Shown here piece by piece: positions 8,037-17,912 of a stretch of DNA of 64,000 bases. The notes beneath the pieces were generated by a model. The model worked only from the letters and a program-made list of their open reading frames with translations. It was not told where the DNA came from and made no database searches. This stretch comes from CAZUCE01 sp964619265 (GTDB lineage: Bacteria; Planctomycetota; UBA1135; GCA-002686595), in assembly GCA_964619265.1 (NCBI GenBank), contig CAZUCE010000004.1, positions 213,181 to 277,180 of the forward strand. Reading direction: 5' to 3'. The stretch's first letter is position 1; each line of letters begins with the position of its first letter. A program made the translations under genes and the position numbers.

Positions 8037-10037
8037 CTAACGCTGAGGCGGGGGCACTTTGGCGATCGAACGTCGCGACGCGGTAGAGAATAGCTCTTCG
8101 TCCTGAGAGCCCGGATTGCGAAGAATGGCTTGGAGTTCCACGAGCCTGGGTTCGGCCGGCAGGTCGCCTTCGATCAAGCGCACCTCACGGTCTCCGATTG
8201 GTTTGAGCAGCAGGCCGGCCCGTGCGTGAACGCCGGCGCCCTCTAGGAAGCGTCCGGTGGGAAGCAGCGACCAAAGCTTGCCGTTGACGTCGGTTCCGAT
8301 GATCTCGAGGTCAACCAACTGGGGATAGCTGCGATGCTTGGCCATGGCGAAGTAACGCCCGTCATAGACCTTCAGGTCGACCTCCGGGAGGAGTCCATCG
8401 CTGCGAAGCCGTAGGAGGTAGAGGGGGTCGGCTAAGAACGGCTGGAGCGAGGGCGTGTCCACCGGAATGGGAACCGAAATCAGCTCGAAGGCCCGGACCG
8501 CTGCGCCGATGCGTGCGGTGTGCAGAGAGTTTTCGGGTTCACGTTCGAACTCATCGATCCAGCCTTGCACGACGATGCTGCCGATGGGCGGACGGCTGCC
8601 GAACAGTTCGGTGGTGACGACGACCTCGGGTTGACTCTCGAACAGGTTCGCTAGCGCGGCGGTCGGGCGACCCGACCAGGAGCGAGGGAGCCGGGCGCTC
8701 GGATCGGGGGCGACGCGGTCGAACCAGTCGTGGACGGTTTGCCCCGACAGGTACCCAATCACGCCCGGCCACGGGGACGCGATGCGTGTTCCGGGCGGAA
8801 ACGACTCGCGCGCGAGGAGACCGACCGAACGCAAGCGCGTATCGCGAGCGATGGCTTGCGCAACGCCGAGTCGAGCGGGAGGCAGCCCGAAACGTGCTTT
8901 GAAGGGGCCATGCTCGGGGTAGATCCAGCGTTCGGTGAGCGGTTGCAGCGGAATCGGGCCCAGGTTGGCCGGTAGGCGGCTGGCCAAGGTCGAACTGAAA
9001 ACGCCGAGTAGGAACAGGCTCCAGGCAATCCCCCGTATTCGAAGCGAGCGCGAATCGACCCCCTCGATGAGCGCCTCTTGGATGGCGACGTAGAGCAGCG
9101 GGACAGCGGGGGCCAGCGAGCTGTGGAAAGGAAGCGTGTCACCGCCCTGGAGAACGACGAGGGCGCACCAAAACAGACCGAGCGCAAGTGCGCGTCGCCC
9201 GCGTGGACTGGTGCGGCCCAGGAAGAGGAAGGCAATTGGAATCACGATCAGCAGCGGTGCGCCGCTGCGCAGGAAATACTCTCGCAGGTAGAGCCAGCCG
9301 TCGCTCAGCCGCGCCTCAGAAACAGCCAGCAATCCGCGCGATGTTGTGGAAAGCCACTCCCCGGTCGCCGCGTGGCGCAAGCCGGCCATCGCGACGAAGA
9401 CGATGACCGGTAGGCCGAAGATGAACGGCGAAATCCTGGCTTGGGGTGGGAGCGATTCTTCGCTGCGGCGAGGCTTGAGTCGCGAAGCGAGCGCTAGGGC
9501 AGCGAGCGCCAGCACGCACAGGATTCCCTCGTCGCGAATCAACGGGAGGATCACCAGGAACACGGCGAGCGAGCGTCGACGTCCGGTTTCGAGTGCCAGC
9601 AGCGATCCACACAGGACCGCAGCGAAGGTGCACAGCTCGGTTCCGCGCGTGGACGCGGTGGCCAGTGTTCCTGAGAACACCAGCAGCAGGGGCGCGATGA
9701 CGCCGGCCAGACGGTCGGGGCTGAAGCGGGACACCAGGAACAGGCAGGCCGCGGCACTCGCGATACCTACGGCCTGGGAGGCGTGTTGCGGAGGGATGTG
9801 CAGCAGCTCGGACAGCCACGCCAAGCCGACCCAGGCCCACGAGGGGTAGATGTCGTCGAGGGGAGCCCCCGGGTTCCAAACCGGCCCGAGGCCCTGGACC
9901 GCGTGGCGACCCATTCGGAAGGCGACCCAAGCTCGATCATCCGGTGGCCCGATGCGGCCAGACGCGTCCTCGGCGAGGGTTAGCGCGTGCGCGATCAAGG
10001 TCGCGAGGGCGAGCAGGAGGGCGGTGGAGCGCTTCAT
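8037..10037 (-). CDS. large integral membrane protein, possibly GT-C type glycosyltransferase
   Basis: 666 residues. The first 350 or so are a run of about nine hydrophobic helices; the last 300 are soluble. An early acidic loop (the DRAW region near 34) followed by a membrane bundle and a soluble C-terminal domain resembles GT-C lipid-linked sugar transferases of the arabinofuranosyl or mannosyl type. I cannot identify a specific family, and no catalytic motif is decisive. It is convergent with the TAXI gene (83 bases) and divergent from the kinase-like gene (71 bases). Confidence 0.7.
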   Translation of the reverse strand: MKRSTALLLALATLIAHALTLAEDASGRIGPPDDRAWVAFRMGRHAVQGLGPVWNPGAPLDDIYPSWAWVGLAWLSELLHIPPQHASQAVGIASAAACLFLVSRFSPDRLAGVIAPLLLVFSGTLATASTRGTELCTFAAVLCGSLLALETGRRRSLAVFLVILPLIRDEGILCVLALAALALASRLKPRRSEESLPPQARISPFIFGLPVIVFVAMAGLRHAATGEWLSTTSRGLLAVSEARLSDGWLYLREYFLRSGAPLLIVIPIAFLFLGRTSPRGRRALALGLFWCALVVLQGGDTLPFHSSLAPAVPLLYVAIQEALIEGVDSRSLRIRGIAWSLFLLGVFSSTLASRLPANLGPIPLQPLTERWIYPEHGPFKARFGLPPARLGVAQAIARDTRLRSVGLLARESFPPGTRIASPWPGVIGYLSGQTVHDWFDRVAPDPSARLPRSWSGRPTAALANLFESQPEVVVTTELFGSRPPIGSIVVQGWIDEFEREPENSLHTARIGAAVRAFELISVPIPVDTPSLQPFLADPLYLLRLRSDGLLPEVDLKVYDGRYFAMAKHRSYPQLVDLEIIGTDVNGKLWSLLPTGRFLEGAGVHARAGLLLKPIGDREVRLIEGDLPAEPRLVELQAILRNPGSQDEELFSTASRRSIAKVPPPQR

Positions 10038-10108
10038 GGACCGGCCGTGCGACAGCCCCGCGCCCGGGACAGGGGTGGGGCTGGGGCAACACCGTATCTT
10101 CGGGTGCC

Positions 10109-11302
10109 ATGGCTTCCGACCGAATGCGAACCCCCTTCTCGGATGATCCCGTTCTCACGGGAGGCTCTGCGGGTGCCGAAACGTCCTCCGAGATGCCCGG
10201 GCGCTCGTCCTTGCTGGAGGGCCTCGTGCCTCCGCTGGTCCACAAGCTGAACAATGCGATCGGTGGCGTGGCTGGCCTGTCCGACCTGATCGCCCGGTCT
10301 CCGGGCTCCTCCCAGGCCCCCGCCTACGCAGCTGCGATTGGCGAGCAGGCGAGGCTCGCCCTGGACCTGCTGGCGACGCTTTCCGACCTCACGAAACCTC
10401 ACTCCGGCGGCCCCGAGCCCGTGGATCTCGGGGAGCTGGCCCGTCGCGCGGAGCAATTTCTGGCGCCCTTGGCCGAAGCGCGAGCCACCGAGCTTGAGAT
10501 CCGCGTGCCGCGCGAAGCCAGCGTCGTACAGGCCGAGCCCCGCGGCCTGCTGCGCGAGCTGATCGAGCAGGCCGCTGCAGTCCTCGTTCCCCTGGAGCGC
10601 CAGGGCGGCTCCAAGCGCCGCGGCCGGATCACGGTCGAGTGCTCGCCCGGCCGGACGCGGCTCCGCCTGGCCCTCAGGGCACCTGCACCGATCGAGCCGG
10701 TTCCGCCGAGCGGCTGCGCAAACTCACGAAGTCGCGGCGAATGGACGCGGGCCATATGGGAATTCCCGGGTGTCCCGGCCCCGTTTCAAAACGACCTTGC
10801 TGGTGCTTCTTCCGGAGACTCGATCTCAGAGGTCCTTCCTGCCCCCCGAGCGACGAACGGTTCCGATTCGAGTTCCTCTGGGTTTGCCGCAGCTTCTCGG
10901 CTCGCCTCTCAGCCAGCGGACTCGCCGGCCGGCGCTCCGGGGGCGAGTGCTTCCATTCTTTTGCTCGAAAGCGACCCCCAGCTCGCGGATCTGCTTGAGA
11001 CCGTCTTGACCGAAGCGGGGCATCGGGTCCAGGTCGCTGCCGGGCTGGATCGGGTGGAGGGCTTGGCCCGGGAGCGCGGTGCGGATCTCGTGCTGCTCGA
11101 GAGCGCGGCTGACGGTTTGGGCTCCGGCCCCGACCCGGCCTTTGTGGGCGCGATCGCCCAGCGCCTTGAGTCCTCCGGGCACTCCGTGGCCCTGCTCGGT
11201 TCCCCGTCGCCGACCGGGTGGCCGAACTTGGACCGTCCGTTCCGTCCGGGCCAGCTGCTCGAATTCGTGTCCGGTCAGCTGAAAGCCCGGCCGGTTGCCT
11301 GA
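10109..11302 (+). CDS. kinase-like protein with a degenerate receiver
   Basis: 397 residues from the ATG at 10109; the open frame continues upstream but lies in noncoding-type sequence. Residues 30-100 look like a dimerisation/phosphoacceptor helix pair (LVPPLVHKLNNAIGG, with a His followed by LNN as in HdLNN kinases). The following region is ATPase-like but lacks readable N and G boxes. A low-complexity Ser/Ala/Pro linker leads to a C-terminal receiver fold (about 285-390, SILLLESDPQLADLL) in which the expected phospho-acceptor reads LVLLESA and the acidic pair is ES/D. It probably cannot accept phosphate on Asp. Likely a phosphotransfer or scaffold protein of a signalling pathway; function unknown. 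Confidence 0.65.
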   Translation: MASDRMRTPFSDDPVLTGGSAGAETSSEMPGRSSLLEGLVPPLVHKLNNAIGGVAGLSDLIARSPGSSQAPAYAAAIGEQARLALDLLATLSDLTKPHSGGPEPVDLGELARRAEQFLAPLAEARATELEIRVPREASVVQAEPRGLLRELIEQAAAVLVPLERQGGSKRRGRITVECSPGRTRLRLALRAPAPIEPVPPSGCANSRSRGEWTRAIWEFPGVPAPFQNDLAGASSGDSISEVLPAPRATNGSDSSSSGFAAASRLASQPADSPAGAPGASASILLLESDPQLADLLETVLTEAGHRVQVAAGLDRVEGLARERGADLVLLESAADGLGSGPDPAFVGAIAQRLESSGHSVALLGSPSPTGWPNLDRPFRPGQLLEFVSGQLKARPVA

Positions 11303-11464
11303 CAGCAGAAATTTCCTGGGTCTGTTTCGGATCGGGCGAGGACCCGCGGAACGGCGAAAGGTCTCCCAGCCCTTCGACCGATCTTCGGAATGGAGCGGGC
11401 TCCTTAGGCCTTTCAGGCCGGGCGGCGCGTAACCTCTTCCGTCGCGAATTGCCCCTCTCCCCTC

Positions 11465-12607
11465 TTGAAGATCCCGTTCACCCAACCCGACTTCGGCTCC
11501 GCGGAGATCGAAGCCGTCACCCGCGCGCTGACCGAGCGCGCGACGGTCGGCAATGGCCCGGCCTGCCGGCGGGTGGAGAAGCGCCTGCGCGAGGTCTGCG
11601 GATCGCCCAACGTCGTGATGACGCCCAACGCCACCCAGGCGATGGAGGTCGCTCTGATCATGATGGGCGTCGGCCCAGGCGACGAGGTCATCATGCCTTC
11701 GTTTGCGTTTGTCAGCATGGCGAACGCCATCCTCTCGAGCGGTGCGCGCCCGGTGTTCTGCGAAGTGGACCCGCGTACGTTGAACATGGATCCGGTCGAC
11801 GTCGAGGCGCGCATCACCGAGCGCACCAAGATGATCATGCCGGTGCACTACGCCGGAATCGGGTGCGATATGGACACCCTGGTCGCTTTGTGCGAGAAGC
11901 ACGACATCTACTTGTTTGAGGATGCGGCCCAGGCCTTCGGATCAACCTGGCGCGGCCGCCAGCTCGGGACCCTCGGCCACGCCGGCTGCTTCTCGTTTCA
12001 CGAGACCAAGAACATCACGTCGGGCGGCGAAGGCGGCGCGCTGATGGTTCGCGACTTGGATCTCTTTCGGCGCGCCGAGATCATCCATGAGAAGGGCACC
12101 AATCGTTCGGCGTTCTTGCGCGGTGAGGTCGACAAGTACACCTGGGTGGACCGCGGCGGGTCCTACGTCCTGTCCGATCTCCTGGCCGTGGTCCTCGAAG
12201 TTCAGCTCGCCCGCGCTGCCGAAGTCACGGAGCGCCGCCTTCAGATCTGGAATAGCTACTTCGACGCGTTTGCCGAAGCGGAAGCCGGCGGACTCGCGAA
12301 CCGTCCAGTGGTTCCAGAACCCTGCGAGCACAACGCCCACATTTTCTACTTGGTCCTGCGCGACCCGGAGCTTCAACGGGGGCTGCTCAAGCACCTGCGC
12401 TCCAAGGAGATTCAGGCCACCTTCCACTTCCAGCCGCTGCACGCATCCCCGTACGCCCGGGAGAACCTCGGCACCGGTTCCCAGGAGCTAGCGATCACCG
12501 AGCGTGCGGCCAGTTGCATCCTGCGCTTGCCGCTGCACGTTGGGATGAAAGACGACCAGGTCGCCTTGGTGATTGACGAAGTCCAGAGCTTCTTCCAAAC
12601 CGCTTGA
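11465..12607 (+). CDS. wecE: WecE-type dTDP-4-amino-4,6-dideoxygalactose transaminase
   Basis: 380 residues, TTG start giving KIPFTQPDFG as the first residues. DegT/DnrJ/EryC1/StrS family PLP enzyme. The Schiff-base lysine lies in SFHETKNITSGGEGG, and the stretch IIHEKGTNRSAFLRG followed by KYTWVDRGGSY is characteristic of the WecE/RffA subgroup, which transaminates dTDP-4-keto-6-deoxyglucose with glutamate to give dTDP-Fuc4N. No other dTDP-sugar gene is adjacent, but an acyltransferase 3 gene follows 124 bases later on the same strand. Surface polysaccharide or glycan decoration is the likely use. Confidence 0.88.
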   Translation: MKIPFTQPDFGSAEIEAVTRALTERATVGNGPACRRVEKRLREVCGSPNVVMTPNATQAMEVALIMMGVGPGDEVIMPSFAFVSMANAILSSGARPVFCEVDPRTLNMDPVDVEARITERTKMIMPVHYAGIGCDMDTLVALCEKHDIYLFEDAAQAFGSTWRGRQLGTLGHAGCFSFHETKNITSGGEGGALMVRDLDLFRRAEIIHEKGTNRSAFLRGEVDKYTWVDRGGSYVLSDLLAVVLEVQLARAAEVTERRLQIWNSYFDAFAEAEAGGLANRPVVPEPCEHNAHIFYLVLRDPELQRGLLKHLRSKEIQATFHFQPLHASPYARENLGTGSQELAITERAASCILRLPLHVGMKDDQVALVIDEVQSFFQTA

Positions 12608-12731
12608 GCTGCGCTCGGGACGGTAGCCAGAACCAAGCTCCCTGCGCCAGCCGCCCCTGAGCCGGCGCGACCTGGCCTGTCCGGGGACTTCCGGTAACGA
12701 CCCTTTCGCCGCAGGTTGCTAGATTGCTCCC

Positions 12732-13850
12732 ATGTCCGGGCTTGCCACCGCGCGCGAATGGGCTTCCGAGCGGTTCGAGCTGAATCGCGGCGGAGCCGAT
12801 CACAATCTGCGATCCATGGAAGGACTGCGCGGGTTGGCCGTGTTCTTGGTGTTCTTGTCCCATTACGGCACGCTGATGCGACCGTGGATCACCGATCACG
12901 AGGGCTTGCTTGCCCTGACTTTTCGGTTGGTCCATTTGGGCGGCAGTGGCGTCGATCTGTTCTTCCTGTTGTCCGGATTTTTGATCTACGGCTCGCTGAT
13001 CGGTCGTCAGCAGGAGTTCGTGCCGTACTTCAAGCGGCGCCTCGCGCGGCTTTACCCGGCGTTCACAGCCGTCTTCGCGGCCTACGTTCTGCTCTCGTTC
13101 ACGTTTGCCTCGCACAGCAAGATCCCCGAGGGCTTCGGAGCCGCGATGGGCTACTTGGCGGTCAACTTCGCGATGTTGCCCGGCATCGTTCCAGTCGAAC
13201 CGATGATCACGGTCGCCTGGTCGCTCAGTTACGAGATCACCTACTACCTCGCGATTCCGGCCGTCATCGCGGTCCTCGGCCTGCGGTCGTGGAGCCCGGC
13301 GAAGCGCGTCCGGTTGTTTGCACTCCTTTCCCTGGGCGCCTTTGGGCTTTTCTCGATCCTCGGCGGGCCTGTTCGGTTGATTACGTTCTTGGCCGGCATC
13401 TTGCTGCACGAGCAACTGGCCAGTCGGCCAGGGCGAGGCCCCAGCTCGTGGATGTCCCTCGCGGCTTTGCTGTTGGCTCTTGCGAGCACCCAATGCACGT
13501 TTGGTGGCACGCTGGGTTACGCGACGCGAGTCGCCATTTTGTACCTGGCTTTCTACTTCGTATGCGCCGGCTCTTTCGGCCGGCCCAAGGGGAACTTCGC
13601 CAGAAGCCTCTGCGCGACTCCGCTGCGCTGGCTAGGCAACATGAGCTACTCCTACTACCTGGTGCACAGTCTGGCGCTGCACGCGGCCTTGGCGGTGATC
13701 GGGCTCCTTGTGCCGAAGGAGGTGCAAGGGCCGGCCGTGTTCTTCGCTCTTTTGCCGCTTCTGTTCCTTTGGACGCTTATCGTCTCCGCCGGGCTGTTTC
13801 TGTTCGTCGAACGTCCGTTCTCGCTCGCGAAGAGGTCGAGGGCTCGCTAG
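12732..13850 (+). CDS. acyltransferase 3 family membrane protein (OafA-like)
   Basis: 372 residues with about ten predicted transmembrane helices. The N-terminal signature RSMEGLRGLAVFLVFLSHYG carries the R-x-x-(D/E)-G-L-R-G and conserved His of acyltransferase 3 proteins; the VDLFFLLSGFLI and FFKRR-like (YFKRRLARLYP) motifs follow in order. These enzymes O-acylate sugars or lipids at the inner membrane. The position after a WecE-type transaminase suggests modification of an amino-sugar-containing glycan. Substrate unknown. Confidence 0.88.
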   Translation: MSGLATAREWASERFELNRGGADHNLRSMEGLRGLAVFLVFLSHYGTLMRPWITDHEGLLALTFRLVHLGGSGVDLFFLLSGFLIYGSLIGRQQEFVPYFKRRLARLYPAFTAVFAAYVLLSFTFASHSKIPEGFGAAMGYLAVNFAMLPGIVPVEPMITVAWSLSYEITYYLAIPAVIAVLGLRSWSPAKRVRLFALLSLGAFGLFSILGGPVRLITFLAGILLHEQLASRPGRGPSSWMSLAALLLALASTQCTFGGTLGYATRVAILYLAFYFVCAGSFGRPKGNFARSLCATPLRWLGNMSYSYYLVHSLALHAALAVIGLLVPKEVQGPAVFFALLPLLFLWTLIVSAGLFLFVERPFSLAKRSRAR

Positions 13851-13923
13851 TGGCGCGATGCAGGTGTTCGGTCCGGCAGCCACCTGAAACTCCGTGTGTA
13901 CCGGGTGGCCGCTGCTTGGAGAT

Positions 13924-14955
13924 CTAGTCGCCTGGATGGGGATCGAATAGGACGATCGGCCCAAAGTCGACCTCCGTCGACCGCAAGGCGGAAACGCGGA
14001 CGGTCTGTTCGTGATCGGCAGATCCGGTGGTGATGCTGACGCGATAGGTGCCCTCGGGGAGCGCCGAAACCACGAAGCTGCCGTCCGCGGCTGACAGCAC
14101 GGCGGGCCATAGCCGCTCGAGTCGGCCCGCATCGCGGACTTCGACCCTCGCGCCGGGGATCGGCGAGCCATCGGGGCCTCGCAGGGCTCCGGTCAGGCGG
14201 CCGGAGTGGCAGCGCAACACGGGAGGAGCGGCACCGGGAGCGTGATCGAAGGTGCGTTCTAGCAGCGTTGGCCAGTCCCCGCCTTCGGCCCAGGCGGGCA
14301 GGACGACGAGGCGATAGGCGCCGGCGGCTAGGTCTTCGAGTTCATAGTGCCCCTCCGCGTCGCACACACAAGATCGCAGGACGCGTCCTTCGAGCGTCGC
14401 GGCCCAGCCCGGAGTTCCGCTCGGGCTCACGTTGCGAGTATCGGGAATGAACAGAACGACCAGGCCCTCCGGCGATTCGTCGAACGCGGATTCCACCCGG
14501 CCCTGAACGGGCGCGCGCACGACCTCTGGGATCATCTGAACTTCAGGGAAGGCGGGCGGCAGCTCGAGTCGCATCGCCCCGTTGCTTGGGACCTCTGCGC
14601 GGGTGACCAGGTTGGGAGCCAGGGGGGCGACGAGGACCAGCTCGACTTCCCCGGCCCGGAGGCCTTCCAATACGAAAGACCCATCGGCGCGCGTCCAGGT
14701 GAAGGCGCTGTTTCTCTCTCCCGTGGCGGCCACCATGACTTCGGGGGCGGACTGACCCTCACGCACGACAAAGCCCGTCAGAGAATGCAACCCCTCCTCG
14801 GGAAAGCCGCCCGCGGCCAGCGCGGCCGACAGAACCGGATTGGCTTCGAAGGTCGGTGCGGGCTTTTGGGTCGAGCGCTTATGTCTTTCGTGGGAGATCC
14901 ACAAAAGGAGCGCCGCTCCGGCGCTGCCGAGCAGGATCCAGCGACGGGGCTTCAC
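13924..14955 (-). CDS. membrane-anchored protein with three carboxypeptidase-regulatory-like repeats
   Basis: 343 residues from a GTG at 14955 whose start overlaps the kinase stop (GTGA). Longer readings run into the kinase gene in another frame and are not real. A transmembrane anchor at about 5-20 precedes three beta-sandwich repeats of the CarboxypepD_reg type, each ending in the G-x-F/Y-x-L/V-x-x-L-x-x-G-x-Y/V pattern (GSFVLEGLRAGEVEL, GHYELEDLAAGAYRL, GSFVVSALPEGTYRV). It probably faces the periplasm as an adhesin-like or binding module. The translational coupling to the hybrid kinase suggests they act together. Specific function unknown. Confidence 0.75.
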   Translation of the reverse strand: MKPRRWILLGSAGAALLLWISHERHKRSTQKPAPTFEANPVLSAALAAGGFPEEGLHSLTGFVVREGQSAPEVMVAATGERNSAFTWTRADGSFVLEGLRAGEVELVLVAPLAPNLVTRAEVPSNGAMRLELPPAFPEVQMIPEVVRAPVQGRVESAFDESPEGLVVLFIPDTRNVSPSGTPGWAATLEGRVLRSCVCDAEGHYELEDLAAGAYRLVVLPAWAEGGDWPTLLERTFDHAPGAAPPVLRCHSGRLTGALRGPDGSPIPGARVEVRDAGRLERLWPAVLSAADGSFVVSALPEGTYRVSITTGSADHEQTVRVSALRSTEVDFGPIVLFDPHPGD

Positions 14956-17912
14956 GAGCCGTCCGGGTGGCCGTCCAAGTGCAGCACTTCCTCCAAGCGT
15001 TCCACGAGTTCGTCTAGCTGGTAGGGCTTCTTCAAGAAGGCGACGCCGCGACGGGCGGCGATGCGGTGCATGGCTTCGTCTTCTGAATAGCCGCTGGTCA
15101 GCAGGATTCGAGCGTCGGGTTCGATGCGGCGCATTTCGATCAGGGCTTCCTCTCCACCGAGACGCGGCATGGACAGGTCGAGCAGCACCGCACGAATTTC
15201 GTTCCGGTTTCTTTCGAACATGTCGACCCCTTCGCGGCCGTCGCAAGCGGTCAGCACAGAGTAACCGCTCTCGGCCAGCAGAGCGCTAGCGACCGAACGC
15301 ACGATTTCTTCATCATCCACGACCAGGATCGTACCTCCGCTGCCCTGTTCGCTGGTTAGGCTCGGAAGCGGAGGCGGTGCCGAGGCGCGAACCGGCGCCA
15401 GGGGGAAGAGCAAGCGGACCGTGGTGCCGCGACCGGCGATCGATTCTAGTTGGACGAAGGCATCGTGGCTACGGGCGATGCCGAGGACCGCGGATAGACC
15501 GAGGCCGCGCCCGAAGCTCTTGGTCGTAAAAAACGGGTCGAAGGCGCGGCCGACGACGGTGGAGTCCATGCCCGGTCCGTCGTCGTGAACGCACAGGGCG
15601 ACGAACGTGCCCGGCTGGGCCGGAGAGCCGATGGCCAGGCCTTCGGTCGCAGCCGCGTCAGCTTCATTCAGGGTTCGAATCTCGGCCGAAACGGTGACGG
15701 TTCCGGCGCTGAGCCCGCGCCGCCCATCGTCTAGAGCTTCCGCTGCGTTGCTGACCAGGTGGACGAGCGCCTCGCGCAGCGGACCGGGATCGCCGTCGAC
15801 GGGCGGGAGCTGGTTGGGGACCTGAAGCTGGAGCCGCGCGCCTTTGGGCAGCAGGCGTTCGAGTACGTGGGAACCGTTGCGGACCACTTCGCAGAGTTCG
15901 ACCTGCTCGGGACGAATCGGCCCGCCACCCGAGAACGACAGCATTTGTTCCGCCAGTTTGGCGGCGCGCAGGGCGCTGCTCTCGATCTGGGCGAGCGCCG
16001 GCGCGGCGGGGTGATCCGCTTCGACCTTGCGGGCTGCCATGCCGGCGTGACCGAGCACGCCGAGCAGCGCGTTGTTGAGATCGTGGGCGATGCCGCCGGC
16101 GAGCAGCGCGAGGCTCTCGAGTTTGTGGGAGTGTTGGACGCGCGCTTCGAGGCGCAGTCGTTCTTCTTCGGACCGGCGAGCCTCTGTGACGTCGGTCAGG
16201 AATCCCTCGACGTACTCGAATTCACCGTCCTCGTTCCAGACACCCTCGCCGCGCTCCCACAGCCAACGTTCGGAACCATGGACGTCGCAGACGCGATAAC
16301 GCAACTCATAGGCACGTCGTTCGGCGAGTGCGTGCTGCACACCCGTTAGGACGGCGGAACGATCTTCGGGGTTGACCAACCCGAGGAAGGTGCGCCCCGG
16401 GTCGCGAACCAGTTCGTCCGGAGAAAGGCCGAACAAATCGCGGGCTCCGCGGCTAGCGAAGTGCAAAGTGCGCAACTCGTCCGCGTCGCACCGGAAGACC
16501 ATGCCGGGCAAGTTGTCCATCAACGATTGGAGCGTTCGCTCCGAGCGCTGCATGGCCCGTTCACTCTGTTCGCGGTGGCGGCGGCTCTCGAGATGGTCGA
16601 GCACGCCGCTCGCCGTGGAAAACAGAGCGGTGAGTTCCGATCGTGCCGTGTCGAGGTCTTCAGCCGGAAGGCCACCGAGCCCGATCAAGCCAAGCAACCC
16701 GGCCTCGCCGCACAGCGGTACGAGCATGAGGGCTCCATCGGGTGGATCGCAACCGGGTAGCCCGTGTTCGGCGCTTTCTGCGGGGCTCCAGCACACGATT
16801 TTCCGCGAATGAAGGGCCTGCTCGCAGGCGCCGGATACGCCGGCGCGCTTGAGCCTCTGGGGCAGGCGATTCTCGAGTCCGAACGCGCCCTCGACCGCAT
16901 GAACATGCAGAGCTTCGTCGGCGGAGCCACGCTCGACGACGGCTAGGAAGCCGTCGCTCGCATGGGCCGCGCGGCAGACCAAGGACAGAAGTTCTGTTTC
17001 GACTCGATCCGCATCCCGGCCGTGCAGGGTTTGGGCCAGGAGCTTGCGGATCGACTCGAGCAGGCCATGACGGCGCTCGCTCTCGGCGGCCCGAGCGCGG
17101 CGCGCGGAGACGTTCTTGACTTGGACGACAAAGGTCTGCGGCTCGGATGGGTTCCGGGGGACCGTTTGCAGGGAGATTTCGATCGGAAGCGGGTACCCGC
17201 CGGGACCAAAAGCGTGGGCTTCAAACTCGACCGTGCGCGCCGTCGTGGCTTCAGGCGGTAGATCGCGAAGCTCTGCGAGACGGGCAGCTCCAAGCGCTGC
17301 GTCTTCGGGGTGAACCAGCTCGGCCGGGCGCAGGCCCAAGACCTCGTCGGGGCGCAGTCCGAGGAGTTCAGGCAAGGCTCGGTTGGCCTCCAGAACTCGG
17401 CCGTTGCCCGATAGCAGGGCCAAGCCGACCCCCGCGTGGTCAAAAATGAGTTGATAGCGACCGCTGTTGCGGTCCCGCCACTGTCCGAGTTCGGTCCGCT
17501 CGCGGGCACAGGCTAGAAGGCGCAGCAAGCGCGCGAAGGCCTCTCCCAATTCACCGGCTCGGTCGCTGCCGGATCCGGCGGCTTGCTCGAGGTCAGCGAT
17601 CGAGACGTCGCCAGGCAGCCAGCTGGGAAACGGGAGTGCAGCGCTTTGCGCGAATTGCTCAACCAACTCGCGGGTTTGCGGATCGAACTCGGGGGACGAA
17701 CCGGCCACGACAAAAAGATCGGCCCGACTTGCCGCGAACGCCTCCCGTTGTGTCAGACCTGAAGGCGATGGCGTGCAGCGCACGCGGGTTCGCGACAGGC
17801 TCGAGCAAACCGCGCTAACGGGCTCGGATTGGCTCGCCTCAAAGGCGTGGATTTCGATCTCGAGAACCATGGAGTCGACAGAGCCCCCGTGAGAATTGTC
17901 TCCCGGGGTCAT
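14952..17912 (-). CDS. soluble PAS-GAF-PAS hybrid histidine kinase with C-terminal receiver
   Basis: About 986 residues from the ATG at 17912. An ATG at 17870 is an equally plausible start, since the recognisable fold begins there; neither has a strong ribosome site. Order: N-terminal region about 15-150, perhaps a degenerate receiver; PAS about 152-270; GAF about 272-430; PAS/PAC about 445-570; HisKA with His near 600 (GGIAHDLNNALLG); HATPase to about 815 (DDGPGMD, FGRGLGLS); receiver about 840-955 (ILVVDDEE, LLDLSMPRLGG, FLKKPY). No transmembrane segment, so it senses a cytosolic signal. The HDLNN-type kinase with a C-terminal receiver is a common autoregulated layout. It is followed directly by the beta-repeat membrane protein (GTGA overlap). 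Confidence 0.88.
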   Translation of the reverse strand: MTPGDNSHGGSVDSMVLEIEIHAFEASQSEPVSAVCSSLSRTRVRCTPSPSGLTQREAFAASRADLFVVAGSSPEFDPQTRELVEQFAQSAALPFPSWLPGDVSIADLEQAAGSGSDRAGELGEAFARLLRLLACARERTELGQWRDRNSGRYQLIFDHAGVGLALLSGNGRVLEANRALPELLGLRPDEVLGLRPAELVHPEDAALGAARLAELRDLPPEATTARTVEFEAHAFGPGGYPLPIEISLQTVPRNPSEPQTFVVQVKNVSARRARAAESERRHGLLESIRKLLAQTLHGRDADRVETELLSLVCRAAHASDGFLAVVERGSADEALHVHAVEGAFGLENRLPQRLKRAGVSGACEQALHSRKIVCWSPAESAEHGLPGCDPPDGALMLVPLCGEAGLLGLIGLGGLPAEDLDTARSELTALFSTASGVLDHLESRRHREQSERAMQRSERTLQSLMDNLPGMVFRCDADELRTLHFASRGARDLFGLSPDELVRDPGRTFLGLVNPEDRSAVLTGVQHALAERRAYELRYRVCDVHGSERWLWERGEGVWNEDGEFEYVEGFLTDVTEARRSEEERLRLEARVQHSHKLESLALLAGGIAHDLNNALLGVLGHAGMAARKVEADHPAAPALAQIESSALRAAKLAEQMLSFSGGGPIRPEQVELCEVVRNGSHVLERLLPKGARLQLQVPNQLPPVDGDPGPLREALVHLVSNAAEALDDGRRGLSAGTVTVSAEIRTLNEADAAATEGLAIGSPAQPGTFVALCVHDDGPGMDSTVVGRAFDPFFTTKSFGRGLGLSAVLGIARSHDAFVQLESIAGRGTTVRLLFPLAPVRASAPPPLPSLTSEQGSGGTILVVDDEEIVRSVASALLAESGYSVLTACDGREGVDMFERNRNEIRAVLLDLSMPRLGGEEALIEMRRIEPDARILLTSGYSEDEAMHRIAARRGVAFLKKPYQLDELVERLEEVLHLDGHPDGS

